From Nocardia sp. NBC_01730 (GTDB lineage: Bacteria; Actinomycetota; Actinomycetes; Mycobacteriales; Mycobacteriaceae), in contig NZ_CP109162.1 of NCBI RefSeq assembly GCF_035920445.1, positions 372,001-436,000 on the forward strand: DNA of 64,000 nucleotides, given 5' to 3'. Position 1 is the first letter of the stretch, and each line of letters opens with the position of its first letter. The notes beneath the pieces are model-generated. The model saw nothing but the letters and a program-made list of their open reading frames with translations. It did no database searches and was not told the origin of the DNA. The translations under genes and the position numbers were made by a program. Positions 32,181-40,794 of this stretch are shown here, one piece after another.

Positions 32181-32777
32181 ATGGGGACGATGCCCGTACG
32201 ACATGGGTCTCAATGGGCGACCCCCGGTGCGACGGACGCCGAGCGGGCCGGGGATGCTGCACCGGTGGAGGAGATCTTTCGGGCGGTCGGCGTCCGGGGG
32301 TGGGTGTATGCCCGCTGCCTGGACTGTGGAGCGGACGCGGGCTCTGGCGCGGACGAGCCCGTGGTGCTCGCATCCGTGGTCAAGGTGCCGATGGTGCTGG
32401 AGTTCGCCAGGCAGGTCGCGGCGGGAGAGCTGGACCCCGCCGATCGAGTGCGGGCCGGGGCCGGCGACCGGCTCGGCGGCATAGGCACGGCGGGCTGCGC
32501 CGACGACGTCGAACTGAGCCTGCGCGACGCCGCTTGATGTGCCAGCAGGTGAGCTGGCACCGCCTTGCCGCCGCAGGTGCAGATCTGGGCCAAAACCGGA
32601 ACACTGCCCGGCGTGCGCAACGAGATCGGTGTGGTCGAGTATCCCGACGGAAAGCGATACGCCGTCGCGGTTTTCACCAGAGGATCGATGCTGGTACAGC
32701 GGCTGCCCGAGGTGGACCGCGCCATCGGCGCCGCCGCAGTGCGCGCGATCGAGAGTATCGCTCACGACCTCCCGTAG
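32181..32777 (+). pseudogene. Class A beta-lactamase-like serine hydrolase, internally deleted
   Basis: The first part (32181-32537) has 'DEPVVLASVVKVPMVLEFAR', with the S-x-x-K motif SVVK, and ends at a stop after 'VELSLRDAA'. The second part (32565-32777), in another frame, has 'QVQIWAKTGTLPGVRNEIGV' with the KTG motif, and continues to the C-terminus. The roughly 130 residues that normally lie between, including the SDN loop and the omega loop, are gone. The gene cannot encode an active enzyme. Its 3' end overlaps the LysR gene by 16 bp. Confidence 0.8.
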
Positions 32778-33712
32778 ACGACGTTCCACGGGCGCTGCTG
32801 CGGCAGCGGGACGGTCGCGGGCCGCGACGCACCGTCGCCCTGCACCACGGCCACGACCAGCTCGGCCAGTTCGCGCACCAGCGAAGGGGATACCCCGACC
32901 GGCCAGGCCAGTGACAGCCGCCGACTGAGCGTGCCTTCCGGCAGCGGCCGCCAGACCACGCGCGGCTCCTTCTGCGCCACCATGCCCTGGTCGAAGGCCA
33001 CGCCTCGCCCGGAAAGGACCATGCCGAGCACGAACTCCGGGTTGCGGGCGTGCTGCACCGACGTGGGCCGGAAACCGTGCTCCCAGCAGCGTCGCAGCGT
33101 CTCGTCGTAGAACCCGGGCGCCGCTGCGCGCGGGAAGATCACCAAGCCGTGTCCGGCGAGGTCGGCCAGCTCGAGTGCGGAGCGCGCAGCCAACGGTGAA
33201 TCACGCGGTAGCACAACTCCGAGCGGTGTCTCCACCACGGGACCGAGTTCCAGTCCCACCACGTCGACCGGATGCTGCAACAGCCCGGCGTCGAGCTGCC
33301 GGTCGGCCAGCAGCCGCACCTGTTCGGCGGTCGTCAGCTCTTGCAGGTCCACTCGGACGTCCCTGGCTTCGAACGCCGTGAGCAGCGCGGCGAGGATCCG
33401 CCCGGCGAGTTCGGGCGGTACGCCGACCCGCAACGCGTCGATCTCGCCCCGATGCGCCTTGCCGACCAGCGTCTTGGTCCGGTCCCAGCGGGCGAGCAGA
33501 TCGCGGGCTTCGGCGAGCAGGATCTGCCCGGCCTCGGTCAGCTCGACGTGGCGGCTGTCGCGCTCGAACAAGCGGGCACCGAGGTCGGTCTCCAGCCGAC
33601 GGATGCGCTGGCTCAGCGGCGGCTGGGCGATACCGAGGCGCTGCGCGGCGCGGCCGAAGTGCAATTCTTCCGCCACGGTGACGAAGTACCGCAGCTGGCG
33701 CAGCTGGTCCAC
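32762..33712 (-). CDS. LysR family transcriptional regulator
   Basis: This 316-residue protein starts at GTG 33712 ('VDQLRQLRYFVTVAEELHFG', then 'RAAQRLGIAQPPLSQRIRRL'). The N-terminal winged helix is classic LTTR, and the C-terminal effector domain starts with 'LRVGVPPELAGRILAALLTA'. The longer upstream frame lacks any homology and would run into the divergent gene. It is divergent from the MBL-fold lipoprotein gene, 83 bp away, and a dyad (33721-33738) lies in that gap, so it most likely controls its neighbour and itself. Confidence 0.93.
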   Translation of the reverse strand: MDQLRQLRYFVTVAEELHFGRAAQRLGIAQPPLSQRIRRLETDLGARLFERDSRHVELTEAGQILLAEARDLLARWDRTKTLVGKAHRGEIDALRVGVPPELAGRILAALLTAFEARDVRVDLQELTTAEQVRLLADRQLDAGLLQHPVDVVGLELGPVVETPLGVVLPRDSPLAARSALELADLAGHGLVIFPRAAAPGFYDETLRRCWEHGFRPTSVQHARNPEFVLGMVLSGRGVAFDQGMVAQKEPRVVWRPLPEGTLSRRLSLAWPVGVSPSLVRELAELVVAVVQGDGASRPATVPLPQQRPWNVVYGRS

Positions 33713-33720
33713 GCTGTGAT

Positions 33721-33738
33721 GATATTTGTTTCGATATC
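33721..33738. promoter_or_regulatory. Putative LysR-type binding site
   Basis: GATAT, 8 nt, ATATC is a perfect dyad with the A/T-rich spacing usual for LTTR boxes. It lies 9 bp upstream of the LysR start and 58 bp upstream of the MBL-fold gene. Confidence 0.55.
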
Positions 33739-33795
33739 GCCAGGGAGCACGGCTGGTCTTGGACACGGGGCGCGCGGATGTGATCGCATGCCCGC

Positions 33796-34776
33796 ATGAC
33801 AGGTTTCGGACGGCGGGAGCTGCTCGGCGCAACTGCGGGCGCGGCGGCTCTGGCAGGCTTGGTCGCATGCGGCACAACGGATTCTGGAAAGCCGAGCGGG
33901 ACGGTCGCGACCCAGGGCAGTGGCGAGCCGGGCGGCGTGACGCTGCGCTGGTGGGGCAACAACGGTTGGGAGATCCGTCTGCCCGGTGGCAAGACGGTGC
34001 TCATCGACCCCTGGCTGACCAGGTTCCATACCGGAACCTACACCGAAGCGGGGGCAGACCCGGAGACGTCGATCACGGTGGACACCGCGCTCATCGACCG
34101 CTGTGTCGACAGCGGCGAACTGCGCGCCGACCACATTCTGGTCACCCACGGGCACTACGACCACCTCGCCGACGTGCCATACCTGGCGAAGAAGACCGGC
34201 GCCACGGTGCTGGGTACCGAGACGCATCTCAACCTGATGGCCGCGCTCGGCGCACCGGAGGATCAGCTGTCCCTGGCCACGGGCGGTGAATTTCTCCGTT
34301 TCGACAGCTACTCGATACGGGTGCTGCGGTCGCTGCATTCGGCGTCCGGAACGAGGGCGACGGTTGCGTTCGCGGGTACCCGTCCCGGGCTCGGCGCGGG
34401 AAAGATCGCCGAGCCGAAGGTGATTCGTGATCTGGTCGAGGGCGGCACACTCGCCTACGAGGTGAGTGGCGGCGGCGTGAGCGTGCTGGACTTCGGCGGA
34501 TCGAATTACATCGAGTCGGAACTGGAGGGCCTGCGACCGGACGTGCTGCTGCTTCCCGCGGGCGGGGGAAAGATTGTCGACTACGTCGCGCGGCTCCTGC
34601 GCGTCACCGGCAACCCGCGATATGTGCTCCCCACCCACTGGGACGACTTCGACTATCCGCTCACCGATCCGGCCCGCGACTGGGGCGGTCTCGAGCCGCT
34701 GCGTGCCGCCGTCGCCGCGGCGAGCCCGCAGAGTACGTTCGTCACCGTCGACCATCTGCGCACCTTCACGCCGTAA
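33796..34776 (+). CDS. MBL-fold metallohydrolase with Tat/lipoprotein signal
   Basis: This 326-residue protein begins MTGFGRRELLGATAG, with a twin-Arg pair and a hydrophobic stretch, and then the lipobox LVAC (Cys27). The mature part is an UlaG-like metallo-beta-lactamase fold: 'TLRWWGNNGWEIRLPGGKTV', 'LVTHGHYDHLADVPYLAKKT' (HxHxDH) and 'YVLPTHWDDFDYPL' near the C-terminus. It would be exported, possibly folded with its metals via Tat, and anchored to the membrane. The substrate is unknown. It is divergent from its likely LysR regulator. Confidence 0.9.
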   Translation: MTGFGRRELLGATAGAAALAGLVACGTTDSGKPSGTVATQGSGEPGGVTLRWWGNNGWEIRLPGGKTVLIDPWLTRFHTGTYTEAGADPETSITVDTALIDRCVDSGELRADHILVTHGHYDHLADVPYLAKKTGATVLGTETHLNLMAALGAPEDQLSLATGGEFLRFDSYSIRVLRSLHSASGTRATVAFAGTRPGLGAGKIAEPKVIRDLVEGGTLAYEVSGGGVSVLDFGGSNYIESELEGLRPDVLLLPAGGGKIVDYVARLLRVTGNPRYVLPTHWDDFDYPLTDPARDWGGLEPLRAAVAAASPQSTFVTVDHLRTFTP

Positions 34777-34962
34777 CCGTTCCGCGCCGCATCGCGCGCC
34801 GGGCGGAGGACGTTGACGGCGGTGTCCGGTCGATTGCACTGGACCGGTGGTCGGTGGCAGCGCGCGGCAGGATCGGTCGGTCCCGAGAGGGCACACCTGA
34901 CGACTACGGTCGCGTTGGTCCGGTGCGGGCGCCGACACAGATGATGGAGAAGGAGACCGAAC

Positions 34963-35724
34963 GTGGCTGGAAACTTCGCCGACTCGGAGTGGTTGCGGAC
35001 CTTGCGATCTGAGGCGACCGCGCGCCACCATCTGCTGTGCTTCCCGCCCGGCGGGGGATCGGCCGCGGCGTATCGAGATCTGGCGCAGCGGTTCGGTGCG
35101 GGCATCGTCGTGCTCGCGGCGCAGTACCCGGGTCGGCAGGACCGGTTGGGTGAGGCGCCGATAACGGATATCGGTGAGCTTGCCGATCGGATCGCCGAGG
35201 AAGTGCTGGCGCACGGGCGGGCCGACCCGCTGTCGCTGTTCGGGCACAGTATGGGCGCCACCGTGGCGTTCGAGACCGCGCGCAGGCTGGAGCGCGGTGG
35301 GCAGCAGATCGCGACGCTGTTCGTGTCCGGTCGTCCCGCACCGACCTTCGTGGAGATCCAGCGCTTGCACCTGGCCTCCGACGACGAGCTGATCCGGGAT
35401 CTGGAACGGTTGGCCGCCGACCCGGCACCGGTCGAACTGCTGCGTAACGAGCCGGGTCTCGCCGAACTCGTGTTGCCCGCGGTGCGCGCGGACTATCAGG
35501 CCGTGGAGACCTATCGCTACCAGCCGGGTGACCCGCTGCGCTCCGACATCGCGGCGCTCGTGAGCACCGAGGACCCGACCATGCGACCCGGCCAGGCCGA
35601 CGAGTGGCGCGGCCACACCAGCGGAGCATTCGAGCGAGCGACGTTTTCCGGCGGCCACTTCTACCTCGACGAGCGCGTCGCGGAGGTCGCCGATTTCGTC
35701 GGCCGCCATCTCATGCGTGCCTGA
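34963..35724 (+). CDS. Type II thioesterase (TesA/GrsT-like alpha/beta hydrolase)
   Basis: This 253-residue protein starts at GTG 34963 with GAAGGAGA upstream. It has 'HHLLCFPPGGGSAAAYRDLA' (oxyanion region), 'LSLFGHSMGATVAFETARRL' with nucleophile Ser in GHSMG, and 'FSGGHFYLDERVAEV' with the catalytic His. Type II thioesterases remove misprimed acyl groups from carrier proteins of polyketide and nonribosomal peptide synthases. No PKS or NRPS lies in the window, so its partner is remote. Confidence 0.92.
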   Translation: MAGNFADSEWLRTLRSEATARHHLLCFPPGGGSAAAYRDLAQRFGAGIVVLAAQYPGRQDRLGEAPITDIGELADRIAEEVLAHGRADPLSLFGHSMGATVAFETARRLERGGQQIATLFVSGRPAPTFVEIQRLHLASDDELIRDLERLAADPAPVELLRNEPGLAELVLPAVRADYQAVETYRYQPGDPLRSDIAALVSTEDPTMRPGQADEWRGHTSGAFERATFSGGHFYLDERVAEVADFVGRHLMRA

Positions 35725-35750
35725 AACCTCTGCTCTGCGCGAAGTTTCGT

Positions 35751-36143
35751 TCAACTCGGGGCATTCAGGCGAACGATCGGCCCGCCGGGGCGCTGTCGAA
35801 GGGCCCACACATAACCGATCCAGGATGCCGCCACGAGCACGGCGGCCAGGATGCGTACCAGCCCGAGCGCGTCCGCGGGGTAGAGCACGCCGGTGATGTA
35901 GTAGTCGATGAACCCGCTCGACGGCAGCCGCGCTTGGCCCGCACGGTCGCGCGCCCAGTTCTCCAGGTGCGTCAGCGGACAGTCGAATCCGAATATGACC
36001 GAGCCGAACCCCCATGCGGCCGCGACCAGGTGCGGCCAGATGGTACGCGGCAATCGCCACGCGAGGAATCCGCCGACCACCACGTAGGCCACGAAGGCGA
36101 AATGCGCGGCGGCGGTGGCATCGGCCAGCAACCGGTACAGCAC
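35751..36143 (-). CDS. DUF2784 membrane protein
   Basis: This 130-residue protein has three to four hydrophobic helices and the family pattern 'ADATAAAHFAFVAYVVVGGF', 'CPLTHLENWARDRAGQA' and 'FIDYYITGVLYPAD'. DUF2784 proteins are small inner-membrane proteins of unknown function. The start is GTG 36143. It converges on the type II thioesterase gene with 26 bp between the stops. Confidence 0.88.
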   Translation of the reverse strand: MLYRLLADATAAAHFAFVAYVVVGGFLAWRLPRTIWPHLVAAAWGFGSVIFGFDCPLTHLENWARDRAGQARLPSSGFIDYYITGVLYPADALGLVRILAAVLVAASWIGYVWALRQRPGGPIVRLNAPS

Positions 36144-36202
36144 CCTTCCAGGGTAGCCCGCGCTCGACCGGGGATCCGGGCTTCAGCGCAGGCCGTGGCG
36201 GA

Positions 36203-37648
36203 CTACCACGGGGAGGGCTCGAAGTCCTTGAGGAAGCAACCGAACAGGTCGGTGCCGTTCTCGCCCTGCACGATCGGGTCGTAGACCCGCGCCGCGCCGT
36301 CGACCAGGTCGAGCGGTGCGTGAAAACCCTCCTCGGCGAGGCGGACTTTCGTGTAGTGCGGGCGTTCGTCGGTGATCCAGCCCGTATCGACGGCCGTCAT
36401 CAAAATGCCGTCCTCCTCGAACATCTCGCGGGCGCTGGTGCGGGTCAACATGTTCAGCGCGGCCTTGGCCATGTTGGTGTGCGGGTGTCCCGGCCCTTTG
36501 TAGGCGCGGGAGAACTGGCCCTCCATGGCGGAGACGTTCACGACGTACTTGCGTCGCGCCACCGCGGCGGCCATCGCCGGGCGCAGGCGAGAGACCAGGA
36601 TGAACGGCGCGACCGAGTTGCACAGCTGCACTTCGAGCAGCTCGGTCGGATCCACCTCGGCGACGGTCTGCACCCAGCTGTTGGTGTGCGCGAGATCCGG
36701 CACCAGACCGCCCGCGTCGATCGCCACGCCGCGCGCGATGCGGTCCGGCGTCGCCGATCCCGCGACCAAGGCCAGCTCGGCGACGTCGGCGGCGGACAGC
36801 GTCGGGGTGAGCGAGGCGGTGAGCGCGGTGGGGTGCGCCTGCATGGTCTTGCCGAAACTGACCACATCCGGCAGCGCGCCGGCGGGCAGCGGTCCGGACT
36901 CCGCCTCGACCAGCGCGCTGTAGGCGCCGGGGGAGCGGCGTACCGTCTGTGCGGCGTTGTTGATCAGGATGTCCAGGGGGCCATGGGCGGCGACGTCATC
37001 GGCCAGGGCGACCACTTGGGCCGGGTCGCGCAGATCTATTCCGACGACGCGCAGCCGGTGCAGCCAGTCGGCGCTGTCGTCCATCGCGGCGAAACGCCGG
37101 ATCGCGTCGTTGGGGAAGCGCGTGGTGATGGTCGTGTGCGCGCCGTCGCGCAGCAGCCGGAGCGCGATGTACATGCCGATCTTGGCGCGGCCGCCGGTGA
37201 GCAGCGCCCGCCGCCCGCACAGATCGGTACGAGCGTCCCGCTTGGCGTGGCTGCTCGCCGCGCAATCCGGGCATAGCTGGTGGTAGAAGGCATCCACCCG
37301 GGAGTATCGCTGCTTGCAGATATAGCACGGCCGCGCGCGAACCAGCGTGCCCGCGCTGGCGCCGGCCGTGCTGGAACTGATCGGGATGCCGGCGGTCTCG
37401 TCATCGATCCGGTTCGGCGAGCCGGTCGCAGTGGCCGCGACCACCGCGCGATCGGCGGCCGAGACCGCCTCGCGCGCCTCGGACCTGCGCCGTTGCTTGA
37501 GCTTCTTGAACATGTGCCCGACCGCGCGCTGCACGGTCATCGAGTCGGGATGTTCTTTTTCCAGCGCTCCGGCCTGCTCCAGGACCCGTAGGCAGGTCGC
37601 GAGGTCCTCCGGATCGATCATGCTTTCGGCCATCGCGGCTACGGACAT
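36203..37648 (-). CDS. SDR-family oxidoreductase with N-terminal Cys4 segment
   Basis: This 481-residue protein has three parts. Residues 1-105 are helical and charged. Residues about 107-135 have 'CYICKQRYSRVDAFYHQLCP' and then DCAASSH, two CxxC pairs that could bind zinc. From about 143 onward is a Rossmann short-chain dehydrogenase with 'RALLTGGRAKIGMYIALRLL' (TGxxxxxG nucleotide site), 'LDILINNAAQTVRR' (NNAA) and 'NVSAMEGQFSRAYKGPGHPH'. The usual catalytic YxxxK is changed; the position reads H-T-N-M-A-K. The start is ATG 37648, with ATG 37633 a fair alternative. The zinc-like module on an SDR is unusual and the substrate is unknown. Confidence 0.85.
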   Translation of the reverse strand: MSVAAMAESMIDPEDLATCLRVLEQAGALEKEHPDSMTVQRAVGHMFKKLKQRRRSEAREAVSAADRAVVAATATGSPNRIDDETAGIPISSSTAGASAGTLVRARPCYICKQRYSRVDAFYHQLCPDCAASSHAKRDARTDLCGRRALLTGGRAKIGMYIALRLLRDGAHTTITTRFPNDAIRRFAAMDDSADWLHRLRVVGIDLRDPAQVVALADDVAAHGPLDILINNAAQTVRRSPGAYSALVEAESGPLPAGALPDVVSFGKTMQAHPTALTASLTPTLSAADVAELALVAGSATPDRIARGVAIDAGGLVPDLAHTNSWVQTVAEVDPTELLEVQLCNSVAPFILVSRLRPAMAAAVARRKYVVNVSAMEGQFSRAYKGPGHPHTNMAKAALNMLTRTSAREMFEEDGILMTAVDTGWITDERPHYTKVRLAEEGFHAPLDLVDGAARVYDPIVQGENGTDLFGCFLKDFEPSPW

Positions 37649-37836
37649 CCTTCATTGAGCTGGGCAATCGACGGGGCTATTGTCGCAAACCCCGCCTGGT
37701 GAACTGCCGTCCGGTTGTATGGGCCTGCACACCGTCCGATGCCGCGATGGCGTCAGTGCGATCTTCGCTCCGGTTGTCCGTGCACGAACCGACGCCGTGT
37801 TGCCGAGAGTATCCCCTCCGGACCGACGCGTACCGC

Positions 37837-37859
37837 ACTATTGACGGTCCGCCAATAGT
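37837..37859. promoter_or_regulatory. Candidate operator upstream of the acyl-CoA dehydrogenase operon
   Basis: ACTATTG (37837-37843) and CAATAGT (37853-37859) are exact reverse complements with a 9-nt spacer, 62 bp upstream of the start at 37921. TetR repressors bind dyads of this size, and the operon encodes one. Confidence 0.5.
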
Positions 37860-37920
37860 CGGGGAATCTAAAAGCGGAGCCGGCGACAGGATCGGACCGG
37901 AGCGAGCGAAGGATCGAGCG

Positions 37921-39066
37921 ATGGCACGCATGGCGTGGAGTGACGACGAGGTCGAGGCGGTACGCGACCTGGCGAGAACCTTCTTCGAGAAGGAGGTCGT
38001 CCCGCATGAGGAGAAGTTCGTCGCCCAGGGGCATCCCGACCGCGTGCTGTACAACCGGGCGGGCGAACTAGGTCTGCTCTGCACCGCGATCCCGGCCGAA
38101 TACGGCGGTGGAGGAGGCACGTTCGCGCACGAGGCCGCGATCATCGAGGAGCAGTCCCGTGCAGGCGACGGGTCGATGGGCATGCCCGTGCACAGCGCGA
38201 TCATCGCGCCGTACCTCCACGAGTTCGGCTCCGAAGAGCTCAAGCGGCGCGTGCTCCCCAGGGCGGCCACCGGCGAGATGGTGCTGTCCATCGGCATGAC
38301 CGAACCGGGCACCGGTTCGGACCTGCAGAACATCAAGACCCGCGCGGTGCGCGAGGGCGACGAGTACGTGATCACCGGCTCGAAGATCTTCATCACCAAC
38401 GGCTGGCTCTGTGACGGCATCATCATCGCCGCTAAGACCGACCCGACCAAAGGCGCGGCGGGTGTCTCGCTGATTTTCGCGGAAGTCGGCGACGACACCC
38501 CGGGTTTCCAGCGCGGGCGCATTTTGAACAAGATCGGAGGCAAGGCCCAGGACACCGCCGAGCTGTTCTTCGACGGTCTACGTGTGCCCGCGTCCAACCT
38601 GCTCGGTGCGGCCGAGGGGCAGGGCTTCTACCAGATGATGCAGCTTCTCGCGCAGGAGCGCCTGGTCACCGCGATCATCGCGGTCGCAATGATGGAGAAG
38701 TCCGTGCAGCTCACCGTGGACTACACCAAGGGCCGCGAAGTGTTCGGCAAGCCGCTGTTCGCCATGCAGAACACCAAATTCGAACTCGCCGAGTGCGCGA
38801 CCATCGCGAAGGTCTCTCGCACCTTCCTGGACGACTGCATCGGCAGGCATCTGCGTGGCGAACTCGATATTCCCACGGCTGCCATGTCGAAGTACTGGCT
38901 TACCGACCAGCTCGGTATCGTTGTTGACCGCTGCCTGCAACTGTTCGGCGGCTACGGCTACATGACGGAGTACCCGATTTCGCAGCTCTACACCGGCGCC
39001 CGCGTCCTGCGCATCCTCGCGGGCAGCAACGAGGTGATGAAGGATCTCATTGCCCGGTCTCTCTGA
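37921..39066 (+). CDS. Acyl-CoA dehydrogenase
   Basis: This is a 381-residue flavoenzyme. Family signatures are 'MTEPGTGSDLQNIKTRAV' (about 122-139), 'GRILNKIGGKAQDTAELFFD' and the C-terminal 'LQLFGGYGYMTEYPISQLYT' with 'LRILAGSNEVMKDLIARSL'. The usual catalytic Glu position near 'YTGARVLRI' in this subgroup reads Thr-Gly-Ala, so the base may come from another residue, as in some ACAD subfamilies. It should oxidise a CoA thioester at alpha,beta and pass electrons to ETF. The next gene, a TetR, overlaps its end by 17 bp and probably controls the pair through the dyad at 37837. Confidence 0.93.
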   Translation: MARMAWSDDEVEAVRDLARTFFEKEVVPHEEKFVAQGHPDRVLYNRAGELGLLCTAIPAEYGGGGGTFAHEAAIIEEQSRAGDGSMGMPVHSAIIAPYLHEFGSEELKRRVLPRAATGEMVLSIGMTEPGTGSDLQNIKTRAVREGDEYVITGSKIFITNGWLCDGIIIAAKTDPTKGAAGVSLIFAEVGDDTPGFQRGRILNKIGGKAQDTAELFFDGLRVPASNLLGAAEGQGFYQMMQLLAQERLVTAIIAVAMMEKSVQLTVDYTKGREVFGKPLFAMQNTKFELAECATIAKVSRTFLDDCIGRHLRGELDIPTAAMSKYWLTDQLGIVVDRCLQLFGGYGYMTEYPISQLYTGARVLRILAGSNEVMKDLIARSL

Positions 39067-39712
39067 CACCAGAAGCGAGACCGCGGACGGCGGCGCCGAC
39101 CCGGCGCTGCCGCGCCGCCGTCGACTCGAACCCGACGAGCGGCGCGCGCAGATCCTCGCCCGCGCGATCGACATGTTCGGTGAGCGGCCGTACGCGGCGG
39201 TGTCGACCGCCGAGCTGGCGCAGCGGGCCGGGGTGGCCCGCGGCCTGATCAACCACTACTTCGGCAACAAGCGCGATCTCTATTTGGCGGTGGTGCGTCG
39301 AATGGTGACACTGCCCAAGCTCGACAACATGATCGTGCCCACCGGCGCCGCGCGTGAGCGCGTCGATGCCAGTGTGCACTGGCTGCTGGATACCATCGCC
39401 GAGCACGGCAGCACCTGGGTGAAGGTCACCAGCCACGAGGGCGTCGGTGACGACCCCGAGGTACAGCAGATCCTCGACGAAGCCGACGACGCCGCGGCCG
39501 AGCGTCTGCTGCTTATGGTCGGGCTCGCCGGTTCGGCGCACGGTACCGAATTGCGCGCGATGGTCCGCGCGTACGGCGGGCTGGTCAAGGTCGCCGGGCG
39601 CGAATGGATCACCCGCGGCACACTCACCCGGGAGCAGGTGCACGAATTGCTATCCGACATGTTGCTGACCTTGGTCACCGAATCGCTGCCGAAGGTGGAT
39701 CGGCGACGGTGA
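39050..39712 (+). CDS. TetR family transcriptional regulator
   Basis: This 220-residue protein has a TetR HTH at about residues 30-75 ('RRAQILARAIDMFGERPYAA', 'STAELAQRAGVARGLINHYF'). The start is taken as TTG 39050, since AAGGA lies 5 nt upstream inside the end of the acyl-CoA dehydrogenase gene. An internal ATG at 39173 would remove part of the HTH. The overlap indicates cotranscription, so it is likely an autoregulated repressor of fatty-acid oxidation genes. Confidence 0.9.
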   Translation: MPGLSDTRSETADGGADPALPRRRRLEPDERRAQILARAIDMFGERPYAAVSTAELAQRAGVARGLINHYFGNKRDLYLAVVRRMVTLPKLDNMIVPTGAARERVDASVHWLLDTIAEHGSTWVKVTSHEGVGDDPEVQQILDEADDAAAERLLLMVGLAGSAHGTELRAMVRAYGGLVKVAGREWITRGTLTREQVHELLSDMLLTLVTESLPKVDRRR

Positions 39713-39998
39713 GGCCGGGGGCCGACGACCGGGCACGCCGACGCTCGCGGTCCACATCGCTGTGGTCGCGACCGCAGCGACCCGGGAAAAGCCGATGAAG
39801 CGGACCCGGCATCAGTAACGGTCCAGGCCGGCGTCGCGATCCATACCTGCGGTATGTGTGCAATATCACGGCCCAATCACGAAAATTCGATATTTCAGAT
39901 CCTCTGTTCGCGTTTCGCCACTTATTCTGTGTCGGTATATCGGGGCGGGTCCGGGCAGTCCGAGGTTCCTGCGCGGTGTGGTGTACGAAAGGACCTTG

Positions 39999-40760
39999 AT
40001 GGCACGGGCAGAACGACTCGAGACGGACCGCTGGCCGCAAGCGAAGCCGGATGAGCGGTGGGCGGAGCCGGAAGTCGACGGTCGCTGGCCGGAGGAGGAG
40101 GACGAACGCAGGCCAGAGCAGGTGCCCAGCCGCCGCAGGACCGGGCGACTACGCGTGGAAATTCCGCCGATCGTCAATCCGTACGCAATTGTCGCGCTGG
40201 TCGCCGCGCTGGTCGGTCTGTTCCCGGTCGCCCTCGTGTTCGGGTTCATCGCCTTCAGCCATCCCCGCGGGCGCGTCATGGCGATGTTCGCGCTGTTGAT
40301 CGGCGTCGCGGAGGTGACCGCACTGGCTGGATTCGTGCTGCTGTCCGGCAACTGGCTGTCGGACGTGATGAACCGCCAGGCCGCACTCGCCCCGACATCC
40401 GTCGCGTCGGCGCCCGTGACCGTCGAGCGCCCCGTGGCGAGCCCGACGACCGTCGCACCCAGCCCAACGCTCACGACCCCACCGGCGGCCGGCCAGGGCC
40501 CCGTCACCAAGGGCTCATCGTGCACCGAGGCCCAGTTGGGCCAGATCGGCTCTGCCGCCGACGGCGGCACCCTCCTCTGCCTGACCACCACCAGCGGTGG
40601 CTATCAGTGGTCCGGCCCGCACACCGTGGCGACCGCCGTGCAGCAGGCCGGATCGAAATGCGACGCCACCGGCGCGAAGACCGGCCGCACGTTCGACGGC
40701 CGCGCCCTGGTCTGCGAAGTCAGCGGCCGCAGCGGCACCTGGATCCTGTGGACCGAATAG
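39999..40760 (+). CDS. DUF4190-type membrane protein with extracytoplasmic domain
   Basis: This 253-residue protein starts at ATG 39999 (AAAGGA upstream). A charged N-terminal 55 residues precede two membrane helices at about 65-85 ('AIVALVAALVGLFPVALVFG') and 95-118. A Ser/Thr/Pro-rich linker and a C-terminal domain with four Cys follow ('GSSCTEAQLGQIGSAADGGT', 'LLCLTTTSGGYQWSG', 'GSKCDATGAKTGRTFDGRAL', 'VCEVSGRSGTWILW'). The Cys residues could form two disulfides outside the membrane. The function is unknown. It converges on the Prim-PolC gene. Confidence 0.8.
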   Translation: MARAERLETDRWPQAKPDERWAEPEVDGRWPEEEDERRPEQVPSRRRTGRLRVEIPPIVNPYAIVALVAALVGLFPVALVFGFIAFSHPRGRVMAMFALLIGVAEVTALAGFVLLSGNWLSDVMNRQAALAPTSVASAPVTVERPVASPTTVAPSPTLTTPPAAGQGPVTKGSSCTEAQLGQIGSAADGGTLLCLTTTSGGYQWSGPHTVATAVQQAGSKCDATGAKTGRTFDGRALVCEVSGRSGTWILWTE

Positions 40761-40794
40761 CCGTCGACCCGACGCTCGATATCGACGGGTAACG

